This document shows positions 13,376-24,222 of a DNA stretch of 64,000 nt, piece by piece (the stretch's first letter is position 1; every line of letters starts with the position of its first letter). Below the pieces are notes generated by a model, which saw only the letters and a list, made by a program, of their open reading frames with translations, had not been told where the DNA came from and ran no database searches. A program made the translations under genes and the position numbers. The stretch spans positions 49,559,574 through 49,623,573 of the forward strand of contig CM068842.1 in the NCBI GenBank assembly GCA_028554795.2, given 5' to 3'. This DNA is from Sinohyriopsis cumingii (taxonomy: Eukaryota > Mollusca > Bivalvia > Unionida > Unionidae).

Positions 13376-14430
13376 TGAGAATACCCAACCTTAGTAAATT
13401 TAGAATCACAGAGGCTTAAAATCATCTGCTAGTGACCATACTAAAAAAGGACACTCAACAAAGTGTAACATAGAAACCTACTAGTGCACTCACATGGAAA
13501 GACATTTGCCTAATCTGAACTGCATAGACCTTTGCCACTTTTGTATGAGTGTTGGACAATATACTCTTTCGGGTGTTCATATTATCACAAAAAAGTATTT
13601 AAGAAAAAATGCAAGAATCTATTAGGTCTCAATTTACAGCTAACATATACTTTTATATAATGTACCTAAAACCTCTGCAATATTTACACATTTAACTGTC
13701 AGAACATCCTTTATATTGGAGAACATTTTACTCCTGATGACCTTTAAAGTTCTTCAACATGTAGAAAGCAACAGTGCCAATGATGTGTCAATACATATAA
13801 TCTCCCAGAAAACTGGGGGGGGGGGGGCAATATAAGGATGTTCACAATACGGAAAATACTGGTGCACCGTCGTCAAAAAACTTATCTCAATAGCGGCAGA
13901 GTGGTAGGAGGTCCATTGTAAATTATACTTACCAAGATCTTCCATGACTTTCTGCGTATAGTCGCTGCTAATCATCAACAAGTACTAATATCGCACTGAA
14001 AAGCTGCTGCACGTGTGAGTGGCAATTATAATCATCTGTCTGGCGGTGTTACATCTGGTTGGTACGGCGAATACATCGCCCGATCACTGGAAGTCAGTGG
14101 GACAAGAGCGAAGGCTTATATGACAATTGTGCACTTCCTGTCCACTGGAGTCGGGTCGCTTATCAGCAGGAACAGCTAGATGTAGACTGAAGCGCTCAGG
14201 AAGAAGCGATTACTTGTTCGACGCCCCTGAACGGAAACATATAAGCAAGTTGCAGGACTAATCAAGCATATACAAACGGTAAAGCAATCCTACGATAGCA
14301 CCATTATTTTTCGACAGCCATGAATGTGACGTCACACAAACACTGATAACACCTATGACCAATTGAGAGAGACGAATCTTGTTCCGGAAATTCTATTAAG
14401 CTTGTGACAACAGTAAATATATATAAGTAA

Positions 14431-14433
<3 letters not shown>
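13376..14433. other. no gene seen; G11 run at 13,817-13,827
   Basis: Non-coding. The only notable sequence is the poly-G run. Confidence 0.5.

Positions 14434-14520
<87 letters not shown>
14434..14520. repeat. (TA)n microsatellite
   Basis: Uninterrupted alternating TA of about 87 bp. Confidence 0.95.
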
Positions 14521-14524
<4 letters not shown>

Positions 14525-15274
14525 AATACTTAGAATAATACAAGCAAACAAGCAATAAAGAAATATGCACTGTGTAGATATTTATCTTCCTCTAATTTAA
14601 AAAGTACAACAAATTCTTCCAATGTATGATGAATTTATTATAATAATCTCCAAAACACGCGCAAAATGAGGGAATACCGATATGTTTCTTTTCTTCTTCT
14701 ATTTGTATCGAAACTTTAACAAGATTGCAAATAATTGGATTAACCTTAAATCTGAGTATTTTCCAATATAATATCCCATAAAGAGATCGTATCAACAATT
14801 AGAATGAGTCCGTTCTAACAAATAAATAGGGTGTATGAAGATTTTGCCTGGGCCATGGCACAAAAATGGCGTATAGTTCGAAAGTTGCAGGGATTGTCTC
14901 GGTAGGTGGCGATACAAATAAAACGTCGTAATAACACATATAGACCAATGTAGACACATTATGTTATCGTTGTTTTTCTTGTAGACAATTTTTTTTTTTA
15001 AATGGTGTAGTACTAGCACACCGAGCTTTTTGAAGCCATAAATGTACGAATAGTTTTTATAAATGTACGAATAGTTTTTATAACTGCTGTCATTAAGTAG
15101 GCAAAGAAAACTCATACAATTACCCGCGAGGGATGGGGAACAAGATAAAGAAAAATACACACACAACAGCAAAAAAAAAAAACGCCGGTATAACTTGTGT
15201 TCTTAGTACTAATATAAGGCGCGAATACGTAACAAATATTACATATGACATGGAACATTTTCCCTAGAAGCAGG
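14521..15274. other. no gene seen; short tandem at 15,040-15,080
   Basis: AT-rich. A 21-bp unit (AAATGTACGAATAGTTTTTAT) is duplicated in tandem around 15,040-15,080. Nothing else recognised. Confidence 0.5.
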
Positions 15275-15330
15275 TAAGATAAGATAAGATTAGATCAGAT
15301 CAGATAAGATTTCTTTATTTCAGACTGCAT
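15275..15330 (-). repeat. 3' tail of a non-LTR element: AATAAA followed by (ATCTT)n
   Basis: On the minus strand the sequence reads CTGAAATAAAGAAATC followed by pentanucleotide repeats (TTATC/TGATC). This layout is common for LINE 3' ends. No coding part of the element is recognisable upstream (higher coordinates). Confidence 0.45.
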
Positions 15331-16597
15331 AGTCCATATATCTCATTTAAACTATATATTTATAAAGTAAATGTATTTTAAACATCAAAGATCATATATA
15401 TCATACGTACAAGTATACAGACACATCTACAACAATGTTAACAATAATTACAGTTGCATTTTTGTATATATTTACAAACAAAAACATTTTATATTAAAAA
15501 AGTTAGTTATGTAACTATTTTGGTGATATATTTATATGAAATTAATTTTGTAGATTGTCAGGGATATCACAGCTTTCATTTTATATATCTAAAATTAAGC
15601 GAATCACGATATAAAAATAACTTTTTATATAAGTTATTCATTGAAAATACTATATAAATAATGATGTATCCCCTAAAATAGTAACAAAGCGTAAGAAATA
15701 TTAAACAACAAAACCAGAAAACTAAATTAATTCAAAGTCTTATAGGACTGAAGAACTGTTTTTTTTTTTTCTTTTTGTCGAAAACTTCAACCTTTTACAA
15801 TAACCTTGCAACCACACCTTGATGTTGCATACCAATATATTTAAGCAACTTATTTATTTTTGATGGCTTCATGGTCATCATCTACTTAGAATCATAGTTA
15901 ATATTCCATGGAGCAAACCTAATTTACTACATATCTTTGCAGAGCAAGTTTAACGTCGTGCAGCTACAATGTTACGTGACCTAGGCCAACATTTCCTGGT
16001 ATGCAAAGTAGACTTATCCTTTTTTGTGTGGCTATGAACATGTATGATGAAAGAAGTTCCGTCTGTCCGTTATATATTTAAACTTTCTGGAGATGTAGTA
16101 ACTTGAGAGTTGCGGAGATGGAAGGGGGGTTGGGCTGTATACAAGTTATAGCTATTGACACAGCGTATAAATAGTAAGGTGTCAGGAGGTAATGGAGATG
16201 TGTGATCCTTGTGGTTTGGGGGTTGTCGTTATCTAGGAGATGACTGACCACGGTGTTATTGCCTGGATCGAGTAATTAATATCATAAAATATGAAATTAA
16301 TGGAAGGAGTAAGAGCGATCTGAGCAAAGGTATACAATAGAACAAGAAGAGCCCCCGTATGCCAAATATAACAATTTAATCAGTTACGTAAAGAAAATTG
16401 AACATGACATACTAATGATTCGCTTACTCTTAGAAACAGAGTTAATTTTATGCGAAATCCAGCTAGCATTTCTGTTATACCGATAGAACAAAGTTCATCA
16501 TAGAATCGAGTGACTGATGAAACTCAACTTGCCGGTATGTCAGTATCACCTGGTGTTTCCTTCCACCCACCCCAGTCATTGCTGATGATAGGTCAGC
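15331..16597. other. no gene seen
   Basis: AT-rich non-coding sequence with a T12 run near 15,760. No features recognised. Confidence 0.5.

Positions 16598-16640
<43 letters not shown>
16598..16640. repeat. (CT)n microsatellite
   Basis: About 21 CT units. Confidence 0.95.
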
Positions 16641-16642
<2 letters not shown>

Positions 16643-17984
16643 GTTTTTTTGTTCTCCAGGGATCAACTCATATTCTAGCTCTTTTCAAAAGATATTGTCT
16701 TTCGAAATTCAACAGAACTAGCCATGGTCATTTCGCACCTAAAACCTACTAATAACCCTATTAACCATGAATTTACGTCTTCCTAGCTGCTCTCGTATTC
16801 CAGTTGAGACCATGACATAATTAAACCTCTCAGATAATATTACTGCCCAGCTGTGGTTATAAATTTACCAACTGAATTATGCCAGTCGGCACCCAATCCT
16901 TGATTCTCGGTTGAAAAAGTTCACAACTTAATTACACACGAATTAATGGGCTTCACTCCTTGTCCTAACAACGTTACTTTGCTAATTAGCGACTCATTGA
17001 CATATATTTCCAAACATAGGAAAAAAAATCAATCCTCAGCATAAATTACAAACCAATTAAGACAGATAACTTACATATTCGCACAATTGTATAAGGTGAA
17101 ATGCATGAAATCTTATACTACATGATGTATATTACATACAAAGTAAATGAGTCCGACTCATTCATATAACAAAATACTGTATGACATTCTTACCATACAT
17201 GAATTATATAGCATGCACGATTATTTTCTGAACTCAAGGAAAAACTGAAATATGAATTTAAAAATGAATGAATTCAGCAATAATTACAAACTAATAATTC
17301 ACTTTGTACGTTATTGAGACTAACATTGCCTTTCCGAGTCCTGGCTCGCTTATCATAAAAAATTCGATCCGTCTCTTTTATGGCTCCAGGTTCTAAAATT
17401 TCAGACCCCTTGTCCCTTAGACGATTTGTTTAACGAGAAATATTGCTTATTAATTTTCATCGGAGTCCCTCAGACTAGGCAGAAAACTTTGGACTGACTA
17501 ATGTCGCGAGGGTTATTATTTTGAGGCCCTGATTTCCTACTGGGACAGCCACGCACCCGTTTAGCTTAGCCAATTAGGATTACTACTTTAACCGCCAAAT
17601 ATTATATCACTCCCATATAATTTACAATAAACTTCTCTAGTCCGCCTTTATTAATAACTTTTCTGAAGAATATAATATTGTAACACCTATTTCAAATGGT
17701 CAACGACTTCTCAACATTTCTATGACTTGTCTCAAACTATTGACATTTACTGCTATTGACCATGAGTTAGCGTAGCACTCTATCTAGCTTTAACCGTTAA
17801 TCGTGTGAGTCCTTCTTAAAATTAAATTCATGCCCCAAGCAGAACGTATTCCATTTCTCGCAGTCAACAATTTATGGCGACTCTTACCTATACATCAAAC
17901 TTAATGTTTGTGTATCATGCCGACCACGACAGAATGTACCGTGAAATTATTCTAGAGAAATTATTCGAATTTTTTGCCCCATTA
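16641..17984. other. no gene seen; left flank of the Polinton
   Basis: AT-rich, with no exon or repeat recognised. Confidence 0.5.
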
Positions 17985-17990
17985 CATAAC
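17985..17990. repeat. Polinton target-site duplication, left copy
   Basis: CATAAC here against CATAAG at 36,501-36,506: five of six bases agree. Six-bp duplications are the rule for Polinton integrase. Confidence 0.8.
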
Positions 17991-18392
17991 AGTAGTGAAG
18001 GGGGACGATATAGGGACAATGAAAAATCCAGTCAAAAAGGTCGTGGGACGAAACAGTACAATGGGAATTTAACATGGGGAATATTAACATGGGTGGAACT
18101 ATAGAGGGACAACAAGTATTGGGATTGTATAGGGACAAGAGGAATGGAACAGGTAAGGTGACGCCAAGGTACTGACGATTAGCAACAATGTAGCAAGGGG
18201 CTGACCTCAATCTGATGAAACAGCAGGGGAAAAAACATAGAACGCTAGGCGGGAACAGGACTGGCTGGACGGAGACAGAGATAACACAGACAACATACAG
18301 TATATAAAGAACTATACAACACACTATAAAAAAATTAGGCAAGAATGCAACACTTTTCGAGGCATATGAGTGGCCCTGAAAAGGGCCTTTGG
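17991..18392 (+). repeat. Polinton left terminal inverted repeat
   Basis: About 402 bp, matching the complement of 36,111-36,500 with scattered substitutions. It starts with AGT, as Polinton termini do. Its inner edge coincides with a histone-like stem-loop, beyond which similarity stops. Confidence 0.92.
18372..18387 (-). terminator. histone-type 3' stem-loop (left TIR)
   Basis: On the minus strand: CCCAAA, then GGCCCT-TTTC-AGGGCC (perfect 6-bp stem, 4-nt TTTC loop), then ACTCA. This fits the metazoan replication-dependent histone mRNA stem-loop. Downstream GAAAAGTGTTG is a possible weak purine-rich histone downstream element. It follows the leftmost minus-strand gene. Confidence 0.75.
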
Positions 18393-18581
18393 GTTCTTCT
18401 ATTTTCTTCAGGTCTTCCACCATTTCCTCACTATTTCAATGATTCCTTTCTTCTTCTTCTTTTCATCCTCTGGCACCCAGTCAGGATGGCTCATCAATCT
18501 AAATTTCTTCTGCACTTTCATCCAGTTTTCATTTAGTCCCTTAAACTACTCATTTTTCTTTCTGTTTTCTCTTTCCTTTCT

Positions 18582-18998
18582 TTACTTGGACGAACTTTCT
18601 TTTATCTTCATCACTTCTTCTTCCAGAACTTTCCTCATTAGTTCTTCTGCTTTCTTTAGCTGGTCCAGCCCCCACCTTACAAAAGACCACTCGGTGTAAT
18701 TCAATATATCTTGTAGTAAAAAAAAACACCTGACTTTCATCACATTATCAATGGCCTCCTTCAGTGTTCCCACTCTCACATACTGAGGTTGAATGAAGCC
18801 TCGTAATCTCTTCACTTCTTTCTCTGTCATGTCTTTCACAAGATGCATGGCTACTTTTAGGTTTGTTACTTGTCTTATTACAAAGTCTTATGTAACTGGA
18901 TACCTCCATTCCTTCTCAAGCCTTTCCACTACATAGAAGGCATCCACCAACAAGCACCAACTACTGTCCTTCAAGTTGTTGAATAAAGCGATTGTCAT
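18582..18998 (-). pseudogene. Polinton accessory gene 1, small coiled-coil-like protein
   Basis: I do not recognise the family. The reading frame starts at an ATG at 18,998, has one in-frame TAA about 43 codons in, and then stays open to 18,582 (about 138 codons in all). The second half (MHLVKDMTEKEVKRLRG onward) ends in a Lys/Glu-rich, probably helical stretch (QLKKAEELMRKVLEEEVMK). A TATA box lies about 52 bp before the ATG. A histone-type stem-loop lies about 195 bp after the stop, inside the TIR. It is the outermost minus-strand gene and lies outside the capsid block. Function unknown. Confidence 0.5.
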
Positions 18999-19043
18999 CT
19001 TCTTTTGATATTCCGTAGAGTGGCGCGAACGTTGAACGCTTTG

Positions 19044-19054
19044 ACTTTATATTT
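19044..19054 (-). promoter_or_regulatory. TATA box for accessory gene 1
   Basis: AAATATAAAGT on the minus strand, centred about 52 bp before the ATG at 18,998. This is the same spacing as three other accessory genes in this element. Confidence 0.55.
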
Positions 19055-19218
19055 GTCAAGCACGGACGTGAAGGAAAACATCCCTATCAACAAAACATAC
19101 ATTACCCATATGATTACCCTAAAAAACATGGAATGTGCGGACTTAAAAGAAACACTCACTCACTTTTTACTTACAAACACTAATTACAATCACAAGATCA
19201 CTGATTATTTTGACAAGC

Positions 19219-19290
19219 TACGGAAACGAAGTGCTTATAGTCACACTTCTAACAAAGTTAAAGAAACGAGGTGCTTATAGACACACTTCT
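19219..19290. repeat. two tandem copies of a ~38-bp unit
   Basis: AAACGARGTGCTTATAGWCACACTTCTA occurs twice, joined by AACAAAGTTAAAG. Confidence 0.7.
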
Positions 19291-19336
19291 ATTTTTTTCT
19301 TCTAACTTACTAACCTACCATTGACAATTGAATTAG

Positions 19337-19374
19337 TATCTCTTTTCTAAATATTAGGTAGCCGTGAAAGGGCT
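19337..19374 (-). terminator. decayed histone-type 3' end signal after accessory gene 2
   Basis: On the minus strand: stem-loop AGCCCTTTCACGGCT (19,374-19,360; five pairs with a mismatch at the fifth position and one loop base lost), then ACCTA, and 13 nt further AAAAGAGATA (19,346-19,337), which resembles the purine-rich histone downstream element. Spacing and downstream sequence match the copy at 29.6 kb. It begins about 40 bp after the stop at 19,413. Confidence 0.55.
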
Positions 19375-19412
19375 GTTTTTGTGGACGAAGAGGTATGGCA
19401 ATCTTTTATTGT

Positions 19413-19554
19413 CTAAGATTGCGTCCTTGTCTGGCAGCAGGCTCTTTCACAGGATAGGGTCTCCTTCTTCTGAAAGAGAAGGAGAACTCTTTGGTGTCTA
19501 CACGGCAGTCGACAAAACCTCTGTCTGGTTCCTGCTGTTGCTGTCGTTGCTGAT

Positions 19555-19589
<35 letters not shown>

Positions 19590-19792
19590 TGTTTCTGAAG
19601 TCTGTACTTCTCCGTCCATTCTTCCTTTTCTTAACTGATTTCCTCTATGAAGAGCTCTTCTATCAGGTCTTCAGTCACTTTCAACATTCTGACATTCTCT
19701 ATTACTTCCGGTTTCGATATCAGGCTTTGCCTGACACGATGTAAATTCACGTAAGCTTCGTTCAACTTGGCTAGTCTTGAGCACATCTTCAT
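19413..19792 (-). pseudogene. Polinton accessory gene 2, coiled-coil-like protein with (GA)n expansion
   Basis: Family not recognised. The likely start is the ATG at 19,792 (MKMCSRLAKLNEAYVNLHRV), which lies 50 bp after a TATA box. The first 50 or so residues look helical and charged, ending in DLIEELFIEEIS. A frame change there, next to a CT/GA microsatellite (19,557-19,590) coding for repeated Arg-Glu, leads to a second open piece ending at 19,413. It resembles accessory genes 1 and 3 in size, position and charged C-terminal half, but I could not establish homology. A histone-like 3' signal follows. Confidence 0.5.
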
Positions 19793-19836
19793 TGGAGGAC
19801 GAGTCAACAATGGATGGACAGACTGGAGACTACACC

Positions 19837-19847
19837 GCTTTATATGG
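19837..19847 (-). promoter_or_regulatory. TATA box for accessory gene 2
   Basis: CCATATAAAGC on the minus strand, about 50 bp before the ATG at 19,792. It supports that ATG over the upstream in-frame codon. Confidence 0.55.
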
Positions 19848-20094
19848 TTCAAGCGATAGAAAACATCCCTACACTGTTTAGAGTCGGAACGGTAGGATAG
19901 TTTGATTTGAGGGTGAGGGATAGAGAGAAGTCAAAGAGCATGGATCACCATAAAAATAGCAAACAAACGACAGACGCCGTCTTTTTCAAAACACAACATT
20001 TTTATTCAAATAAATAACAATCAACAATTAACAATTAATAAATTTTTTAAATTAACAATCCAATAAACTAACAAACATTTTTTCTAATAACAAA

Positions 20095-20662
20095 CTATTT
20101 TGGACAATGTTGACAACGTTGTGAAGTGAAGCTGGACTTCCACTGTTGGAAGTCATTGGGCCATTGATTTACACTACGTTCCCTAGCTAAAGACAAATGA
20201 TAACAATAATGGTCACCAAACCATCGATCTACTTTCTCATCGTTTGTAGATGAGTGACGATCAAAATAAGTCACTAAATGTTCTAAAGAATATCCAAGAC
20301 AGCGTTGATGAAGAAAATACACACAATATTATCCACACACCATGGAATCTGTGCCTTGTAATTTCACATTATTGAATCGTGTTGTCTGGGCATTTCTTCT
20401 TATAAAGTCAATGATATCGTCTTCCAAAGTGGGGGGGGGGGGGCAATCCATACGAAACAAAATACTCCACACAACCTTCTTTAGGAAAGTAGACGTCTAC
20501 CCAGTGGGTTCCTGGGAGATGACTGTCGTCCGTGGTGATGACATAAGCTTGATGGTCTTGAGGTTTGCGATGAGGCACTTCATCTTTAGCACACACGACA
20601 GGATTCCAAGAAGCAGTGTAGGAACTGTGGTTCAAAAGGTAATAAAGTTCCCAGGTATCCAT
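20095..20662 (-). pseudogene. PRO: adenain-like cysteine protease (Polinton PRO), inactivated
   Basis: Homologue of adenovirus-type maturation proteases, which cleave capsid precursors in Polintons. It starts MDTWELYYLLNHS at 20,662, typical of the family. The catalytic His lies in PGTHWVDVY, followed by EYFVSYGLPP, where relatives usually have Asp in place of the Val. A G12 run (20,431-20,442) then shifts the frame. Further on, the catalytic Cys region (YCVYFLHQRCLGYSLEH) is in frame but preceded immediately by a TAA stop. The protein ends at 20,095. Total length suits the family (about 190 residues), but the gene cannot be functional. Confidence 0.85.
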
Positions 20663-20735
20663 TTGTGTGTGTGTGTGTGTGTTTTTTTTTTTTTTGTTTT
20701 TTTTGTTCTTTTTTTTTTTCTTGTTTTTTCTTTAC
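20663..20735. repeat. (GT)n plus poly-T low-complexity insertion
   Basis: A GT run followed by several T tracts lies between the protease start and the end of the acidic protein gene. It extends that gene artificially with a Lys/Gln-rich tail. Confidence 0.85.
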
Positions 20736-20739
20736 AGGT

Positions 20740-21187
20740 AATGACAAGTAACCGTTTCTTCCTTTCGTCTCTGCACTCTGAGCCAAGAGAGCTTCGATGT
20801 GATGGATCTCTAAAGTCATCAGTGGAGGAGAGGAATGATCACGCAAGTCTTTATACCACTGATGCAACGCGGCTTCTTCCGACATGAGACTCCAAGCTTA
20901 GTCCAGATACTCGTCCAGTTTTTCTTTTTGACTCAGCATCAGACATTTATTGTGTTGAATTTGACTCGGATAATCGTTTTCAGTTCCATAGCAATCTTAC
21001 TTGATCAATTCGGTAATTGTTTCTGCCAGGTGTTTGGCAAAACAGGAAACTAAATGTTGTTCTTGTTCTGGCCATATGGACTTCATGACTATGTCCTTTT
21101 CGTCTTTGTCTTGGGGTTCTGTTTCCACGGTCTCCTCCCATTCCAAAGATTCTCCACTATCCAAAGAGGGATTACAGTCTTCCATAG
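20740..21187 (-). pseudogene. Polinton acidic small protein, unknown
   Basis: Family not identified. Two stops divide about 149 codons starting MEDCNPSLDSGESLEWEE at 21,187. The N-terminal third is strongly acidic. The middle (EQEQHLVSCFAKHLAETITEL) and the end (WYKDLRDHSSPP, MTLEIHHIEALLAQS) look helical. It lies between the major capsid and protease genes on the same strand. Its start, with the end of the capsid gene, is duplicated in tandem just upstream, so a second broken start lies near 21,510. Confidence 0.5.
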
Positions 21188-21776
21188 CTTCTAATAGTCT
21201 AGAATGACTTCTCTCAAACTGTTGACTTCTATGGTATTGTCGAATTCACTGTGTGGGGTAGAGGTTTAGCAAACTCAAGTTCCACACAAGTCTGACCGGA
21301 TTTTATAGGGTGGAAATGTCCCTCATCGCTGCCTTGGTCTGGAGTGAAATCAAAATCCCACAAAGTGTAGCCTCCTGCATAATTTTCGTGGTGTTGGTTC
21401 CTAACTTCATGACTATGTCTTTTCCGTCTTTGTCTTAGGGTTCTGCTTTCACGCTCTCCTCCCATTCCATCCCCAAAGATTCTCCACTATTCAAAGAGGG
21501 ATAACAGTCTTCCATAGCTTCTAATAGTCTAGAATGACTTCTCTCAAACTGTTGATTTCGATTGTATTATGGAATTCGACATTAAGGATGACGTTAATCG
21601 TGTTGTTTACATGTATTGGCTTTGGAAAATGAAGTTCAACACGAATTCGGCCGGATTTTATAGGGTGAAAATGTCCCTCGTCGCTGCCTTGGTCTGGAGT
21701 GAAATCAAAAGCCCACAAAGTGTAACCTTCTGCTTAATCCGCATACGTAATGCCGTGACTAGTGTTGGTTCCTAAC
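21081..21776. repeat. tandem duplication of the MCP 3' end and next gene start
   Basis: Block 21,081-21,404 is repeated at 21,405-21,776. Both begin CTTCATGACTATGTC and end GTGTTGGTTCCTAAC. Each contains the C-terminal MCP motif FDFTPDQGSDEGHFHPIKSG and the start of the acidic gene. The copies differ by substitutions and a net indel of about 48 bp, so the duplication is old. Confidence 0.85.
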
Positions 21777-22810
21777 TGTCCGGTGGCTTCGTACAGGGAC
21801 AAGTACGACCTCAAGTAATTCTTCTTGTCACCAAACTTAGGTTCGAAGGGTCGGGTACACAAGGTCTTGCCATCGCAGCTGACTTCGATCTTGGATACGT
21901 CGTAGTGATAAAAGTTGAAAGGATTTTCATTCTGGACTCCGTTGAAGCATGTGTTGCTCACGATACCAAGGATAAAACGTTTGTGTAACTGCCCTTGGAA
22001 CAGATGATCTTCGATCATACAGTGCTGTCCATTGGGAATGATGAAAGTTTTCACTTCCACGCGTCATATCGGATACATGACAGTCATTCTGTTCAAAGTG
22101 TGACTGATGTCGTTTCCCACTTTAGGTAAGACGTCGTATGTAGAGTTTGGCTTCCTCGATTTTGGTTTTGTAAGCGTCATCATTTGCATCCATTTAATGG
22201 AAAGCGGTACTGCTAAGATTCAGTCTCAGGCGGACATCCACATCGTTCAGCAGATAGTTTTCTTGTAACCACATGTCCAAAAGCAAAGGGTTCCATCAGT
22301 TCTAAACTCTTGCTGTCTAGGATTTTGTTTCGTCGTTCTATAAATCCCTTATTTTGGAATTTCTTTACATCAACTTAAGTGTTGTTAAATTAACCTGGTG
22401 TATCAGGTTTCCATACCACGCAAGCATCCAGATAAGTGTTCTTGGCTTCTTTTCTGTACGTCAAGAGTTTTTCAAGGTAGGCACGATAAGGCTAAGTATC
22501 TATGCTGCTACTGACCAGTTTGTTCTTCAAGTAAAAATCCACTGAGCTGAACAACTGGCTCAGTGTCTATAGGATTTCCAGTCGGATCCTGAACTTTGAC
22601 TTTCAAGTACAAGTAACTGCTGTTCAGATCGATGTAACCTTCGGGCTGTCCTTTGATTTCAAACTTGATGGGAGTTGATCCTGAGTCATTGACAGACGAA
22701 ATGGGATGAAATTCGACCCATTGGGATTCTTGCATTGTTATCATAGCGGGTAGCAAGGCAAACAGATCCAGTTCCAACTTGGAACAGGCGCAAGACTCGC
22801 GGTGCTTCAT
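21521..22810 (-). pseudogene. MCP: Polinton major capsid protein (double jelly-roll), broken
   Basis: Homologue of the Polinton/adintovirus major capsid protein, often annotated in animals as F54H12.2-like. It starts MKHRESCACSKLELDLFALL at 22,810. The conserved N-terminal block includes WVEFHPISS, GYIDLNSSYLYLKVKV. The middle is scrambled by several stops and frame changes. The second half is clear at 22,060-21,734 (VEVKTFIIPNGQ, FQGQLHKRFILGIV, NPFNFYHYDVSKIEV) and at 21,718-21,521 (FDFTPDQGSDEGHF, NVEFHNTIEI). Overall span is about 430 codons, normal for the family, so the decay is by small lesions, not truncation. A partial second C-terminus follows in a tandem duplication. Confidence 0.92.
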
Positions 22811-22828
22811 TGTTTTTTTTTTAATGAT

Positions 22829-23274
22829 TTAATAATCAAAAACGTCTATCTCTCGGAGGGTTCCTCTTTTCTTAGTCTTTCTAGCTTTATGACTATGAAG
22901 GCTTATGAAGGGGTGTTTTCTACGTCGTCTCTTTCTGCCTTGTCCATGCTGTCGCGTCAGGGAAGCAGGAATGCCTGACTCGGCAGCGTCCAGGGCATTT
23001 ATTGGTATTTTTTATGTCGGCCCAAAATATCTTTGCCCGTTTTCAGCAAAACATCTTTGTCTGCTCTCAAGAATGCTTCTTTAGAGCTTTTGTTTGTCGA
23101 TGATGACATTTTGGAGAAATTATTTGCCTTGCGTCAAGGCGCAGCTTTCAAGGTGTGCAATCCTCATGTCACCATCTGTTTCAAAACAGGAGCAACCGAA
23201 CGAAAAACCGATTTCAACATATCTCCTAAACCATGTCCTCGCTGTCGAGCGACGCCTCGGTACACTGGATACAT
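22829..23274 (-). pseudogene. Polinton pVI/pX-like basic small protein, frameshifted
   Basis: Starts at ATG 23,274 (MYPVYRGVARQRGHGLGDML), three bases after the stop of the minor capsid gene. It ends at 22,829, eighteen bases before the capsid start. The Gly-rich amphipathic start, followed by SVFRSVAPVLKQ, resembles the membrane-active pVI-type proteins found beside Polinton capsid genes. The C-terminus is very basic (HGQGRKRRRRKHPF, HKARKTKKRGTLREIDVF), typical of pX-like nucleoprotein tails. Stops and frame changes occur near 23,160, 23,105 and 23,020. The opposite strand has a long open frame here that I regard as a shadow. Confidence 0.7.
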
Positions 23275-23277
23275 GAC

Positions 23278-23817
23278 TTACGATTCATTAGAGAATCGTT
23301 TTCGAAAATGGAGTTTCAACGTGACTTTCCCTTTGGTAAATGGAATGTTTTCTCCCAGATCTCCTTTTATAGCAACGTTGACAGTGTCAAGATACGACTT
23401 GCTGACGACACACTATATAGTACTCAATAGTGACATTTTCATGGCACTGTCCAAAGCTTTAGGAAACACGACATTAAACCTGGTAGCAATCGTGCTCACC
23501 AAATATTGACCATTAAAATAATAGCCTGAGGCAATTAGGATTTTATAGATCCACTTTTGAGTTTGTGAGTCATATTCTTTATCATCATATTTTACAATGT
23601 CATGAACTTCGACCGTAAAATATTTTTGATTTTCAACGATATTTTTGATTTGTGTCGGGTGAATGATTTACACCAAAGCCACCTCCCAATGGGCTTCGTG
23701 GTCTAATTGGATGGCCTGAGTTACTTTGGCCGTGTAACAGCATAAACAGTTGTTGGAAAACACCTCCATGGAACTCTCACTGGGTAAGGTTAAGTAAAAT
23801 TGGTTGTTGTCGTTCAT
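23278..23817 (-). pseudogene. Polinton minor capsid (penton-like jelly-roll) protein, broken
   Basis: Starts MNDNNQFYLTLPSESSMEVF at 23,817, the characteristic start of the Polinton minor capsid protein (FYLTLPSNSS type), with HEAHWEVALV about 45 residues on. An in-frame TAA follows directly, then the frame stays open through KYFTVEVHDIVKYDD and IASGYYFNGQYL to a stop near 23,430 and, after it, a final piece ending at 23,278. Its ATG overlaps the stop of the upstream membrane-protein gene (ATGA), and its stop lies three bases from the next start. This is very tight viral-style packing. Confidence 0.82.
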
Positions 23818-24217
23818 AATTCCAGAGTTCTGCTGTCCGAGGTGTCACTGGAAGTCAAAGGAGTGTCTCCGCCCAAAATGTTGTTGTTGTTGGAGTGGTG
23901 ACTGCTGGGAGGGTGACTGCCGTTGTTCCCGTTCGAGGAGTATTTCAGAGAAGGATTGGGAAGAAGGTAACCGATGCAACTGCTCAAAAAATGGTCCACA
24001 ATTGTTTGTCGCCTTGTTGAAAACTCAAATTGGCAATGGCAGCACCGATGACACAATACACCACAAAAATCTGGCAGAAAAAGACGATTTGCATTTTAGG
24101 CACACTTTCGCCACACCACACCCACAAGGGTTGCTTTTGTAGATTTGGCAGAGAAGACCTGAGTGAAGGAGTGGTCACTGAGATGGTAGTGGTATCTGAG
24201 GCTGTGTGGAAGGGCAT
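23814..24217 (-). pseudogene. Polinton one-pass membrane protein, frameshifted
   Basis: Starts MPFHTASDTTTISVTTPSL at 24,217, five bases after the integrase stop. One hydrophobic helix (MQIVFFCQIFVVYCVIGAAI) about 45 residues in is followed by NLSFQQGDKQLWTIF. A frame change near 23,990 leads to VDHFLSSCIGYLLPNPSLKY, a pattern I associate with a conserved small Polinton/adintovirus membrane protein, then a Ser/Asn-rich tail ending at 23,814. The stop overlaps the next start. Role unknown; a virion membrane or entry function would be speculation. Confidence 0.65.
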
Positions 24218-24222
24218 GATGG

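Noticed and set aside
14304-14570. 88-codon frame of alternating Ile-Tyr
   Set aside because: Translation of the TA microsatellite.
16475-16752. Open frames rich in Arg-Glu or Ser-Leu
   Set aside because: Translations of the CT microsatellite on both strands.
17947-18423. 158-codon minus-strand open frame covering the left TIR
   Set aside because: It runs through the whole inverted repeat and out into the flank, is not kept open in the right TIR, and passes through the stem-loop.
23033-23509. 158-codon open frame on the plus strand inside the Polinton
   Set aside because: It lies antisense to the minor capsid and pVI/pX-like genes, whose conserved starts, ATGA overlap and basic tail are clear on the minus strand. 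The plus frame has no ATG at its start and no family resemblance.
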